Below, piece by piece: positions 1-6,834 of a stretch of 25,206 bases of DNA. The notes beneath the pieces were generated by a model. It made no database searches. It worked only from the letters and a program-made list of their open reading frames with translations, and had not been told where the DNA came from. The DNA is taken from contig JAOTYV010000031.1 in the NCBI GenBank assembly GCA_029861675.1, positions 1 to 25,206 on the forward strand, read 5' to 3'. Within the stretch, counting starts at the first letter, position 1; every line of letters starts with the position of its first letter. Source of the stretch: Alphaproteobacteria bacterium (lineage in GTDB: Bacteria; Pseudomonadota; Alphaproteobacteria; UBA8366). The position numbers were made by a program, and so were the translations under genes.

Positions 1-49
1 AAATCCGCGCCCAAGTATCGTCGCTAATGACAAATCGATCCGTGTTCAT
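1..49 (-). CDS. IS5-family transposase, N-terminal fragment (continues beyond window)
   Basis: The ATG at 49-47 is preceded by a GAGGGGAG ribosome binding site and reads MNTDRFVISDDTWARI before the window ends. The pattern DRFV-(I/L)-(S/T)-D-x-x-W-x-x-I is typical of the N-terminal domain of alphaproteobacterial IS5-family transposases, which continue with a P-H/L-L-P-G-type segment. Only 16 residues are visible, so the DDE catalytic residues and integrity of the gene cannot be judged. Confidence 0.6.
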   Translation of the reverse strand, partial: MNTDRFVISDDTWARI

Positions 50-121
50 GCAAACTCCCCTCAAAAGGAAGCTTGAATCACATTTCAGAGTCTGTGTGAA
101 TCCATTAAATGTCCACAGACC
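1..121 (-). mobile_element. End of an IS5-family insertion sequence (truncated by window edge)
   Basis: The window opens inside an insertion sequence. On the minus strand a transposase-like N-terminus starts at 49. About 70 bp upstream of it lies an outward end reading GGTCTGTGGACATTTAATGG from 121 leftwards, with an internal 7-bp inverted pair GTCTGTG (90-96) / CACAGAC (114-120). The junction at 121-125 reads CCTAA, a YTAR/TA-type target as used by IS5-group elements, and it coincides exactly with the terminal TA of repeat copy 1. Only one end is visible, so the full element, its second inverted repeat and the target duplication cannot be checked here. The family assignment rests on the transposase N-terminus and the target type. 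Confidence 0.6.
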
Positions 122-122
122 C

Positions 123-227
123 TAAACCATTTCTTGTTTAAATTGACTCAAGTGAAATGGTCACTCTCATGGTTTTTTCGCAAATACGTCGTCGCGAACC
201 GTCTCGGTTCGCTCGGGATTTGCTCTA
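123..227 (+). repeat. 105-bp TA-bounded dispersed repeat, copy 1
   Basis: This is one of four copies. By hand alignment it differs from the 7989-8093 copy at about 9 of 105 positions. It begins TAAACCATTTC (other copies TAGACC or TAGGTC) and ends GATTTGCTCTA, followed by G at 228. It contains two hairpins: an AACCATTTC/GAAATGGT-type stem in the first 42 nt, and a longer one in the last 50 nt built on GCAAAT...ATTTGC and CGAACC...GGTTCG. The IS5-type element ends exactly at its left TA. No gene stop codon overlaps this copy, unlike the other three. Confidence 0.85.
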
Positions 228-351
228 GAAATTGCGACAACAGCGATTTGCAGAAATCCGTTGAGCTTTTTCCTGCGCCGGGGCTACGCTCTTGGCGCCG
301 GCGGCCTTGACTGCACTTAAGATTCGCTACCGATCGGCGCGCCGTTGCGGC

Positions 352-663
352 TCAAAAAATGCCCTCGCGATTCCATGTTTTGAACGCTTCGACCCACGGT
401 GAAACGCGCGCATTTTCACCGCCGACCCGCATGAGCTCGCGCCCGATCCGGATCATCACCTCCGTGTTGTCACGCGTCATCGCGGCAAATGTTCCATCGG
501 CAAGACCGGGATTAATCGTCAGAAACTCACCCGCCGGCGACCCGGAACCGCCCCCGATGAGGTTGTCGTTGATCGACTCCCAAAATCGCGCATCATCGTT
601 TCTCGGAAATTGAATGATATCGCCGAGCGCTTCGGCATACCGACCGTCGATTGGCAGCACCAA
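352..663 (-). CDS. Small hypothetical protein, possibly a gene remnant
   Basis: The 103-codon frame has GC-rich third positions and a natural composition (for example the stretch EVMIRIGRELMRVGGENARV), so it looks like genuine or recently genuine coding sequence. I do not recognise the family; there is no signal peptide, membrane segment or clear motif. The start is doubtful: the frame opens after a stop at 685-687 and offers only CTG (672), TTG (663) or GTG (660), with a weak AGGA upstream; the nearby ATG at 668 is in another frame. Together with the adjacent IS and repeat, this suggests the C-terminal remainder of a larger gene that lost its 5' part. A short standalone protein remains possible. 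Confidence 0.4.
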   Translation of the reverse strand: MVLPIDGRYAEALGDIIQFPRNDDARFWESINDNLIGGGSGSPAGEFLTINPGLADGTFAAMTRDNTEVMIRIGRELMRVGGENARVSPWVEAFKTWNREGIF

Positions 664-764
664 CGCATGCAGTTTCCTAATATCCTAAATCATGCGCGGA
701 GCCGTCATCGCACCGACCTTTCCCACAGAAATCCAGATCACGTTCAACGCAACGGGAGACCAAC

Positions 765-1574
765 ATGACCGACCGATACGCAAAATACACCAAACTCGAA
801 TTCGACCGCCCGTCCGACCGGGTGCTGCGGATCACTCTCAACAATCCTAAAACCTACAATTCACTCGATGCGGTCGGCCACAACGAATTTACCTATATCT
901 GGCGCGACATCGACGATGATGACGATATCAATGCCGTCATTCTGACCGGCAAGGGCAAGGCGTTCTCCTCCGGCGGCGACTTCGGAATGATCGAAGACAA
1001 CATGAACAGCGAGAAGGCGCGCATTCAGGCCTGGAAAGAAGCACGCGACCTTGTCTACAACATCATCAATTGCAACAAGCCGATCGTCTCGGCGATCAAC
1101 GGCGTCGCCGTCGGCGCCGGTCTGGTCGCGGCACTGCTCGCCGATATTTCCATTGCCGGCAAATCGGCCCGCATCGTCGACGGCCATACCCGGCTCGGCG
1201 TCGCGGCGGGCGATTGTGCCGTCATCAACTGGCCGCTGCTCTGCGGCATGGCGAAAGCCAAATACCTGCTGTTGCTGTGCGAACCGGTCGATGGCGAAGC
1301 GGCGGAGAAGTATGGTCTGGTCTCGCTCTGCGTGGAAGATGCTGAGTTGCAGGACAAGGCCGAGGAAGTCGCCGCCCGGCTTGCCGCCGGCGCGCCCAGC
1401 GCGATCCGCTGGACCAAATATGCGCTTAACAATTGGTACCGCATGATGGGACCGTCCTACGACGCGTCCACCGCGCTGGAGATGCTGGGCTTTGCGGGCT
1501 CCGAGGTCCGCGAGGGGCTGGCGTCGCATCTGGAGAAGCGCCCGCCGGTCTTCGACCCGGATTCACCGATCTGA
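765..1574 (+). CDS. Crotonase (enoyl-CoA hydratase/isomerase) family protein, atypical active site
   Basis: The 269-residue length is normal for a single-domain crotonase. The oxyanion-hole segment KAFSSGGDFGMI (65-76) and the second glycine segment INGVAVGAGLVAALLADI (111-128) are clear. The two catalytic glutamates of classical enoyl-CoA hydratase are absent: the first position is V121 (usually G-C-E-L-A) and the second is T142 in GHTRLG (usually P-E). A conserved-looking D150 occurs in GVAAGDCAV. Water addition by the two-Glu mechanism is therefore unlikely; an isomerase, hydrolase or other CoA-ester reaction using D150 is possible. A GGGAGA ribosome binding site sits 6 nt before the ATG. 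The gene stands alone and converges on the next gene, with a hairpin between them. Substrate unknown. Confidence 0.85.
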   Translation: MTDRYAKYTKLEFDRPSDRVLRITLNNPKTYNSLDAVGHNEFTYIWRDIDDDDDINAVILTGKGKAFSSGGDFGMIEDNMNSEKARIQAWKEARDLVYNIINCNKPIVSAINGVAVGAGLVAALLADISIAGKSARIVDGHTRLGVAAGDCAVINWPLLCGMAKAKYLLLLCEPVDGEAAEKYGLVSLCVEDAELQDKAEEVAARLAAGAPSAIRWTKYALNNWYRMMGPSYDASTALEMLGFAGSEVREGLASHLEKRPPVFDPDSPI

Positions 1575-1609
1575 CTTTAACGTTCTCGGCCGGTCGCCGG
1601 ACTCATTCC

Positions 1610-1651
1610 TTGAACGGGGCGCGATCAAACCGCGCGGTCGCCCGCGTTCAA
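1610..1651. terminator. Hairpin between convergent genes
   Basis: Perfect 7-bp arms TTGAACG (1610-1616) and CGTTCAA (1645-1651) extend inwards imperfectly through GGGCGCGATC / GGTCGCCCG. The hairpin lies between the crotonase stop (1574) and covers the stop codon of the minus-strand peptidase-like gene (1650-1648). There is no clear U-tract, so it may act as a weak bidirectional terminator or 3'-end stabiliser. Confidence 0.4.
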
Positions 1652-2340
1652 ATGTCGAGGCCTTGCTGGTACGCCTGCGAATCCCCGGAGAACAGACGCC
1701 GAAGATAGTGGTTGTAATCGTGTTGCTGCTTGAAATGTTTGTAGGAGCGCACCCCGAAGACCTGCGGTCCGTTGGCATAATTGAAAACGTTGATGGCTTT
1801 TTCGCTGGCCAGGGCCGCCACCGAGTGACGCCGCAGGACATTCCGCCGCGTGACTTCCGGCAGAGTCGCGATCTGCGCCACATAGGCGATGTATTCATGC
1901 ACCGCGCCGGGGGATTCCATTACGGAAAAATGGATGTCGGCAAGCGCATGCGCCACTTCGTGCACGATGATACTCTCGTGCAAGGCCGCATTGAGCCGAA
2001 CGCCGAAAATCTGATCCCGGGTCTTCATACGCTGATGGCTTTCATAGGATAGGACTTCGATGTATCCCAGCGCCGGATCGCATTGGCCATAGGCCTCCCC
2101 GGCAAAACCGCGCTCCAGTTGAACCGACTCTTTCATCGCGATCATCATCGGCGTTTCCGTCAGGAAGCCGAGTTCCCGGAAAAACCCGATCGTCTTCGCC
2201 GTCGCGCTGCAGGCCATGACATAGTCCCGATGATCCTCATAGACGATCACGGTTGCGGAGCCGGGACACTCGCGCATCTCCGCCTGTACGGGCGTTCCCA
2301 GAAACATCAGCGGCAATACGAGACCCAGTACAAAGCGCAT
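1648..2340 (-). CDS. Secreted zincin-like protein with HEVAH motif (DUF6639-like)
   Basis: The start at 2340 is chosen because GGAGAAGG lies 8 nt upstream and the protein then begins with a classical Sec signal peptide (MRFVLGLVLPLMFLGTPVQA, cleavage after residue 20); an in-frame start 16 codons upstream would mask it. The mature protein of about 210 residues carries IIVHEVAHALAD with H127-E128-x-x-H131, the zinc-binding and catalytic signature of gluzincin-type metallopeptidases. H148/E149 in VHEYIAYVAQ, about 20 residues later, could supply the third ligand. Cysteines at 25, 44 and 87 could form a disulfide in the periplasm. It resembles small alphaproteobacterial DUF6639-type proteins, recalled from memory and not searched. 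Peptidase activity is inferred from the motif only. The gene is monocistronic. Confidence 0.7.
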   Translation of the reverse strand: MRFVLGLVLPLMFLGTPVQAEMRECPGSATVIVYEDHRDYVMACSATAKTIGFFRELGFLTETPMMIAMKESVQLERGFAGEAYGQCDPALGYIEVLSYESHQRMKTRDQIFGVRLNAALHESIIVHEVAHALADIHFSVMESPGAVHEYIAYVAQIATLPEVTRRNVLRRHSVAALASEKAINVFNYANGPQVFGVRSYKHFKQQHDYNHYLRRLFSGDSQAYQQGLDI

Positions 2341-2599
2341 CGGCAACACCTTCTCCATAAAGAGGTGCACTACCGCATGCGCTTCCACCCATAGTTCGGC
2401 ACGTTCAGGAGGATGCCGGTCGGGATTTTGTGCGTCGCACCATTATTCTCTCGCGTCGCACAACGTTAACAAGAAGAACTTTATAACGCGTTAATCGAAA
2501 GCCCTGACTGCAACCCACGGTCGTCCGGTCTTCAGTTCACTTCAGGGAAGTATCGCGGCCGAGCGGCGCCATCTCGCGCCGCCATGGTCGAAGACGTGG

Positions 2600-3430
2600 T
2601 CAATCCACGGCAACGCCGGCTTCGCGTGCGCGCTCGACCATATAGTCCCGGCCGGCCAGCATATCGTCCAGCGAGCCAAATCCATTGGTGTAATGCCCCG
2701 TAAAACCGCTTTCCTCGATCCGCTTGAACATCGCACCGAAGTCCACGGTACCGTCACCCGGCTTCATATGGATTTCATATTCACCGTTATTGTCGGCCAC
2801 TCGCACTTCGTCGCAGCGGCCCATATCCATGGCATCGACAAATCCGTCGATCCCTTCGGGCATGATATGCGCGTGATTGACAGTGAAGGACCACCGCAGG
2901 TTTGGCGAGCCGAGGCGGTCGAAGAAATAACGGCATTCGTCAAGATCATGGGCCAGATAATGGACTTCCGCCAGATCCGGCTCCCAGTTGAGGTTTTCCA
3001 GCAACAGCAGCGCGCCCGCTTTTTCAGCATACTCCGCCGCACGTTTCAGGCGGTCGAGCGCCGCCTCCATCCGCAAATTCTTGTCCGACGTAAAATGATA
3101 GCCCGCGTGAACGACGATCCATTCCGCACCGACCCGCCGGGACAAATCAATATAGGCGCGCAGATATGCGTCGGCCGCATCGCGCAGGAAAGGCGATACC
3201 TCGGCGATATTGACCGCCGACAAGGTGTGCAATCCGAGATGAATACCGTGCGCCGCGCAGGCATCGCGGATGCCGGCACAGGCCGCGTCGTCGAAGCGCT
3301 CCATCGCGTTCGGCGCGATGTCCATTTGCGCATCGATGTATTGGACGCCGTTTCGGGCAGCCCATGCGATACCCTCCTCCACCGGCAGCTTTCCCCCCAG
3401 ATCGACACCAATGCGCTCCCTCAACCCCAT
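2600..3430 (-). CDS. Sugar phosphate isomerase/epimerase family TIM-barrel protein
   Basis: The 276 residues match the xylose-isomerase-like AP-endonuclease-2 TIM-barrel family, whose members isomerise or epimerise sugars and cyclitols or cleave keto acids using a divalent metal. Candidate metal and substrate residues follow the barrel order: H68 (LGLHTLS), H108 and H112 (VVHAGYH), E145 (LLLENLN), H186/H188 (VNHAH), D213-N214 (VADNNG), H221 (IHMKPGDG). The terminal glutamate seen in many relatives is not evident in the last strand (GHYTNGFG). A GGGAGA ribosome binding site precedes the ATG. It is the last gene of a three-gene minus-strand set, 69 nt after the amidohydrolase, which suggests both act on the same carbohydrate or lactone-like substrate. 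Exact reaction unknown. Confidence 0.8.
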   Translation of the reverse strand: MGLRERIGVDLGGKLPVEEGIAWAARNGVQYIDAQMDIAPNAMERFDDAACAGIRDACAAHGIHLGLHTLSAVNIAEVSPFLRDAADAYLRAYIDLSRRVGAEWIVVHAGYHFTSDKNLRMEAALDRLKRAAEYAEKAGALLLLENLNWEPDLAEVHYLAHDLDECRYFFDRLGSPNLRWSFTVNHAHIMPEGIDGFVDAMDMGRCDEVRVADNNGEYEIHMKPGDGTVDFGAMFKRIEESGFTGHYTNGFGSLDDMLAGRDYMVERAREAGVAVD

Positions 3431-3499
3431 GTCCGGTCTCCCTGCCGTATCGTCTTTCCGTTCGGCGATGTTATCGATGACGCCGACACGCGAGCACCG

Positions 3500-4537
3500 T
3501 TATTGCTGTCCGCCAAGCCGATAGATCCGTGTTGCGGTATCGTGAAAGAGGGCGGCTTTTTCGGCGGCGGAATACTCCGCGGTGAGCCGCTTGAATGAAT
3601 TCCACACAACCGCGTAACTGCAACTCAGCTTGTCGACCGGAAAGTTCGATTCGAACATGCACCGCTCCACGCCGAAATGTCCCAGCGCGTGATCGAAATA
3701 GCGCCGCGTGGCCGCAAGCAGCTCTTGGCTGGTCGGCGGCTTCTTCCGTTGGTGCCAGCGATATCCGTTGAAATCCATGTTGAGACCGCCAAGCTTGGCA
3801 ACCACGTTCGCACAGGACGACAGTTCGGCAAAGTCTGCGCGCCATTGGGCGAACACCGCATCCGCCTTATCCGCATACGGCCCGACGCCGAGAGGACCGG
3901 CAAAGTGGTTGACGATGATCGTCGTGTCCGGAAAGGCGCGCGCCAGATCGGTGAGTTCCGGAATCTGCGGATGATAGCACCAACCCTCGAAAGTCAGATC
4001 GCGACGCGCCAATTGGGCGAAGCCTTCGCGAAATTTTCCGTCCAGAAAAAGGCCCGGCGGCGAGTTGCTCCGGGCGTTGGGGATGATGTCACTGGCGTCC
4101 CATTTGACGCCGTGGCGAATACCGCGGAACCGCCCGCCTCCGGCCGCAATCTGCGCATCCAGCACCGCCCCCACCGTGGTGCCAAGCGTCAGGTCCGCGG
4201 TGCCGATGATGCCCGCGGCGACGCGCGTGGGACCATAGAGGCCGGACGCGCTCATCGCCGCAATACCGTTCGCGAATTCGGTCTCGCCAATCGCGCGCAT
4301 GGGCTCCGGACCGTCCGTCCTGTACATGGTGCTGCACTCGATAAACACCGTCGACACGACGTTGTGGCCGCTGCCATTGATGTCCTCGAGAATCTCATCG
4401 AGCATATAGCGCGGTGCCACCCGCTCGTGCTTGAAATCCCACAGGTGGTGGTGCGGGTCGCAGATCGGCAGACCGGGTTCGAGCGCCGTTTCGTTCGTCA
4501 ACGCCAGCCAATCGTCATTCGTCGCCACGTGTCGCAT
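3500..4537 (-). CDS. Amidohydrolase family (Amidohydro_2 / COG3618-like) TIM-barrel hydrolase
   Basis: The start at 4537 is preferred: AGGA lies 5 nt before this ATG, whereas the upstream in-frame TTG (4582) and ATG (4558) lack a ribosome binding site. The 345-residue protein shows the N-terminal metal motif CDPHHHLWD (H29-H31), H189 in CYHPQ, H211 in IIVNHFAG, and the C-terminal strand MFESNFPVDK (295-303). The last is the subfamily variant of the G-S-D-W-P motif and holds the likely catalytic acid region (D302). Family members hydrolyse lactones (fuconolactonase, 2-pyrone-4,6-dicarboxylate lactonase) or decarboxylate aromatic acids. Its neighbour is an isomerase/epimerase-like barrel, so a sugar-lactone pathway is the simplest inference, not proof. 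Confidence 0.8.
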   Translation of the reverse strand: MRHVATNDDWLALTNETALEPGLPICDPHHHLWDFKHERVAPRYMLDEILEDINGSGHNVVSTVFIECSTMYRTDGPEPMRAIGETEFANGIAAMSASGLYGPTRVAAGIIGTADLTLGTTVGAVLDAQIAAGGGRFRGIRHGVKWDASDIIPNARSNSPPGLFLDGKFREGFAQLARRDLTFEGWCYHPQIPELTDLARAFPDTTIIVNHFAGPLGVGPYADKADAVFAQWRADFAELSSCANVVAKLGGLNMDFNGYRWHQRKKPPTSQELLAATRRYFDHALGHFGVERCMFESNFPVDKLSCSYAVVWNSFKRLTAEYSAAEKAALFHDTATRIYRLGGQQ

Positions 4538-4597
4538 CCTGTTCCTGGTTGGCGGCATTTCGTTCCGTAGAGCGCGGAACAACGCCGAACCGCCGGT

Positions 4598-4795
4598 TCA
4601 TTCGCGGTCGGCCGTAAATTCTTCCTCGAGCGTCTGTTCGAGACGAACGATATCGTCCGGAACCGGCATACCCATAGCCCGCAGACTACCCGCCATCTGA
4701 CGAATTCTTAGATAAATCTCGTGACGATCGCCCTGCTCGCCCTCCATTTCGTTCAGCAGAAGCGACAGCTCGGCGGTCAGGTCCTTCGCATCCAT
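4598..4795 (-). CDS. Small helical hypothetical protein (65 aa)
   Basis: A GGGAG ribosome binding site sits 7 nt before the ATG at 4795. The product is acidic, with heptad-like leucines in two predicted helices (residues 3-17 and 25-39) and a third at 47-60; there are no cysteines, no signal and no membrane segment. It lies 60 nt upstream of the amidohydrolase on the same strand and is probably co-transcribed with it. Function not recognised; a small structural or accessory protein of that operon is possible. Confidence 0.6.
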   Translation of the reverse strand: MDAKDLTAELSLLLNEMEGEQGDRHEIYLRIRQMAGSLRAMGMPVPDDIVRLEQTLEEEFTADRE

Positions 4796-4960
4796 GGCAC
4801 AGCTCCCTTTGATTTACGCACATCTACCCTGGCCGCGATTGCAACCGGCGGCATACTTCCATGGCGTGGCGATCATTCTGGCCCGTAGCAACTCACTTGC
4901 CAAACCTGCCCGGCAGTCCCCTGCGTTGCAAACACCGCCACGACAGCCGACCCGGACGAA

Positions 4961-5161
4961 TCAGGCGGCGCGATCTTCGGGCAATGGCGGCGGCACCATC
5001 GGCGGCTGGCGGATTTGACCGGGCGGTATTTCGATTTCCGGACTTTCATCCGGTTTGGGCGGCAATTGCTCCGGCGGCGGCACGCGAATTTCGCTCTCCG
5101 GAATCTTGATGAGCGGTTCCTTCGGCGGTCGTCTTGGCGGTCTTTGCGTCGGGTCCGGCAT
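4961..5161 (-). CDS. Proline-rich mini-protein (66 aa)
   Basis: About one residue in three is proline, in PP and PPP runs alternating with charged residues (for example RPPRRPPKEPL near the N-terminus and VPPPLPEDRAA at the end). No signal peptide or membrane segment is present, so it is predicted to be cytosolic and unstructured. A GAGTGG sequence lies about 6 nt before the ATG at 5161. The PPP runs would be slow to translate without elongation factor P. It is upstream of the 65-aa gene on the same strand (166-nt gap). Low-complexity frames can arise by chance in GC-rich DNA, hence moderate confidence. Confidence 0.45.
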   Translation of the reverse strand: MPDPTQRPPRRPPKEPLIKIPESEIRVPPPEQLPPKPDESPEIEIPPGQIRQPPMVPPPLPEDRAA

Positions 5162-5510
5162 GCTGCGCCACTCGAATTGTTTTGCGGCCTAACTCCGGTA
5201 CGTTTCGATCGATACGTCCACGTCGTCTCAACCGCAATTCCCGCAAATTACGGCAATCGATAAGCGGCCCCGAGACGACGGAAGAGGATGTCCCGTTTTG
5301 AAAGAATAAGCTCTGTTCGACACCGTCATGGAACCGGAAAGTTCGCATCAGGGTCGACGTCGCTTGAATTCCCGAGGTTGGCACCCTCCGTCAAGTCGCC
5401 TCGAGACCTATTAAACTGTAACGCCGAATCCCGATCCCGTCCATAAACTTCGACGGGTGGCGCCGAAGCGGTTACAGCAGCATAAATTCGCCGGTTGGTT
5501 GCAAATATGC

Positions 5511-5538
5511 TTGAACACTGCGGCCTGCATCCTAAATT
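5511..5538 (+). promoter_or_regulatory. Candidate sigma70-type promoter
   Basis: TTGAAC (5511-5516) and TAAATT (5533-5538) are separated by 16 bp in the gene-free stretch 5162-5805. A start near 5545 would give a roughly 70-nt transcript ending at the intrinsic terminator at 5614. This is a pattern-only call. Confidence 0.35.
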
Positions 5539-5544
5539 ATGGTA

Positions 5545-5614
5545 CTCGTCCCCACTAATGACTTACGCCCTGGCTATGCCGTACGACCCCCCTCTACAGC
5601 CAGGGCGAATTTTT
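5545..5614 (+). ncRNA. Candidate small RNA in a gene-free region
   Basis: Between the candidate promoter at 5511-5538 and the strong terminator at 5566-5614 there is no protein gene that needs that terminator; all genes to the left are on the minus strand and the next plus-strand gene starts at 5806. The simplest reading is a short independent RNA. A 36-codon frame starting ATG at 5539 (beginning MVLVPTNDLRPGYAV) runs through the terminator and has no ribosome binding site, so it is unlikely to be the product unless the transcript is leaderless. The rest of 5162-5805 shows nothing I can call. Confidence 0.4.
5566..5614 (+). terminator. Intrinsic terminator
   Basis: Perfect 10-bp arms CGCCCTGGCT (5566-5575) and AGCCAGGGCG (5598-5607) enclose a 22-nt loop and are followed by AATTTTT. 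The T-tract is only on the plus strand, so it ends a rightward transcript. Confidence 0.65.
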
Positions 5615-5805
5615 GCCCGCCGGGCACGGTCATGCGCCGATCGATATAATATTCCAGCGCACTAATTCCTCCGCAAGAAAGCCCCATCAGCCCCCGTCAA
5701 ATTTGGTATACAACGGGTATCCGGTTGGTTCGCTAGTCGCAACCGTCGGATCCGAACGATACTGACCGTTCGGCGTACGGCCCCAAACCGCAAACACCCG
5801 GACCG

Positions 5806-6834
5806 ATGAAACCCCTTCGTCTTCTATTCCTCTTGCTCGGCATCGCGCTGCTTGCCTTCGTGGTGACACGAACCGACCTCGCGGCGGTAGCGACCCATGT
5901 GGGGGCGCTTGGATGGGCCGGCGTACTGCTGATTCCCGCGATTTCGATTTTTGCTTTCCTGGCAGATACCTGGTCGTGGCAATTGCTAATTTCGCCGCCA
6001 CGCCGCGGCGGCGCCTGGTTCTACGCGCTGTGGAAGGTGCGGATGGTCGGCGCGGCGGTGAACAAGGTCACGCCGGTCGTCGGCCTCGGCGGCGAGCCTG
6101 TCAAGGCGGTGATGCTGAAGAAATTATACGGCTTGCCCTATCGCGAAGGCGTTGCCTCGCTGCTGGTCGCCAAAACCGCCAACCTGATCGCGCTGGTTAT
6201 CTTCTTATCCATCGGCATTGCGCTGGCGTTCGCCGGGAACAGCCTGCCGGACCAGTACAGGCTGGCGGCGGCTGCCGGCCTCGCCGTGCTGATCGTCGGC
6301 ATCGGCATCGTTTACGCCGTGCAGCGGCTGCGCATTGCCTCCTCCCTCGGCGCCTGGTTTGCGCGCCGCCGATACGGCGCCAGGATCGCCGGAGTCCTGC
6401 ATCACGTCGACGATATGGACGAACGCCTGGTGCGCGCCTACACGCAGGATCGCAGACGATTCGTCACGGCGACCTTTCTGACATTCCTGAACTGGATGGT
6501 CGGCGCGGGGGAGCTTTACGTAATTTTCTGGTTTACCGGCCATCCCATATCCGCCGTCGAAGCCGTGGCGATCACCGCCGCGGTCGAATTAGTGCGCGCG
6601 GGAACCTTTTTCATACCCGCAAGTATCGGCGCCGAGGAGGCGGCACTGGCGCTCATCGTCACGCCGATTACCGGTGAGCCCGGTCTCGGCCTCGCGGTCG
6701 CGCTGATCCGCCGATACAGAGAGTTGGTGTATATTGTTTGGGGTTTCCTGATCGCCTGGTGGATGAGCGGCCAATCGCACCAGCCGGTCGGGCAACTCCT
6801 GAGTTCCGCCAATGACGATGGTACGCCCACATGA
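5806..6834 (+). CDS. Lysylphosphatidylglycerol-synthase TM-region / flippase-like membrane protein
   Basis: The 342-residue polytopic protein has hydrophobic segments around residues 5-22, 38-58, 120-145, 155-172, 220-245, 250-275 and 300-320. It shows the signature region V-N-K-V-T-P-x-x-G-L-G-G-E-P-V-K (near 84-99) and a C-terminal P-A-S-I-G-A-E-E segment of the LPG_synthase_TM / YbhN / UPF0104 family. It lacks the soluble aminoacyl-transfer domain of MprF, so it is not a lysyl-PG synthase; related lone-domain proteins are linked to lipid or hopanoid movement across membranes. Its stop overlaps the next gene's start by 4 nt (ATGA), so the two are translationally coupled. With a CDP-inositol-type phosphotransferase next door, flipping of an inositol lipid is an attractive inference. 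Confidence 0.8.
   Translation: MKPLRLLFLLLGIALLAFVVTRTDLAAVATHVGALGWAGVLLIPAISIFAFLADTWSWQLLISPPRRGGAWFYALWKVRMVGAAVNKVTPVVGLGGEPVKAVMLKKLYGLPYREGVASLLVAKTANLIALVIFLSIGIALAFAGNSLPDQYRLAAAAGLAVLIVGIGIVYAVQRLRIASSLGAWFARRRYGARIAGVLHHVDDMDERLVRAYTQDRRRFVTATFLTFLNWMVGAGELYVIFWFTGHPISAVEAVAITAAVELVRAGTFFIPASIGAEEAALALIVTPITGEPGLGLAVALIRRYRELVYIVWGFLIAWWMSGQSHQPVGQLLSSANDDGTPT

Noticed and set aside
861..1529. Long antisense and shifted frames over the crotonase and other strong genes (also over 9099-9977 and 12588-13523)
   Set aside because: They mirror the codon bias of the real genes on the opposite strand, typical shadows in GC-rich DNA; the sense frames carry clear family motifs.
5046..5384. 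112-codon minus-strand frame
   Set aside because: Overlaps the proline-rich frame in another phase, has irregular composition rich in R, and no ribosome binding site. Probably chance in GC-rich DNA.
5539..5649. 36-codon frame MVLVPTNDLRPGYAV... as a protein gene
   Set aside because: No ribosome binding site and it runs through a strong terminator hairpin; kept only as an alternative in the small-RNA entry.
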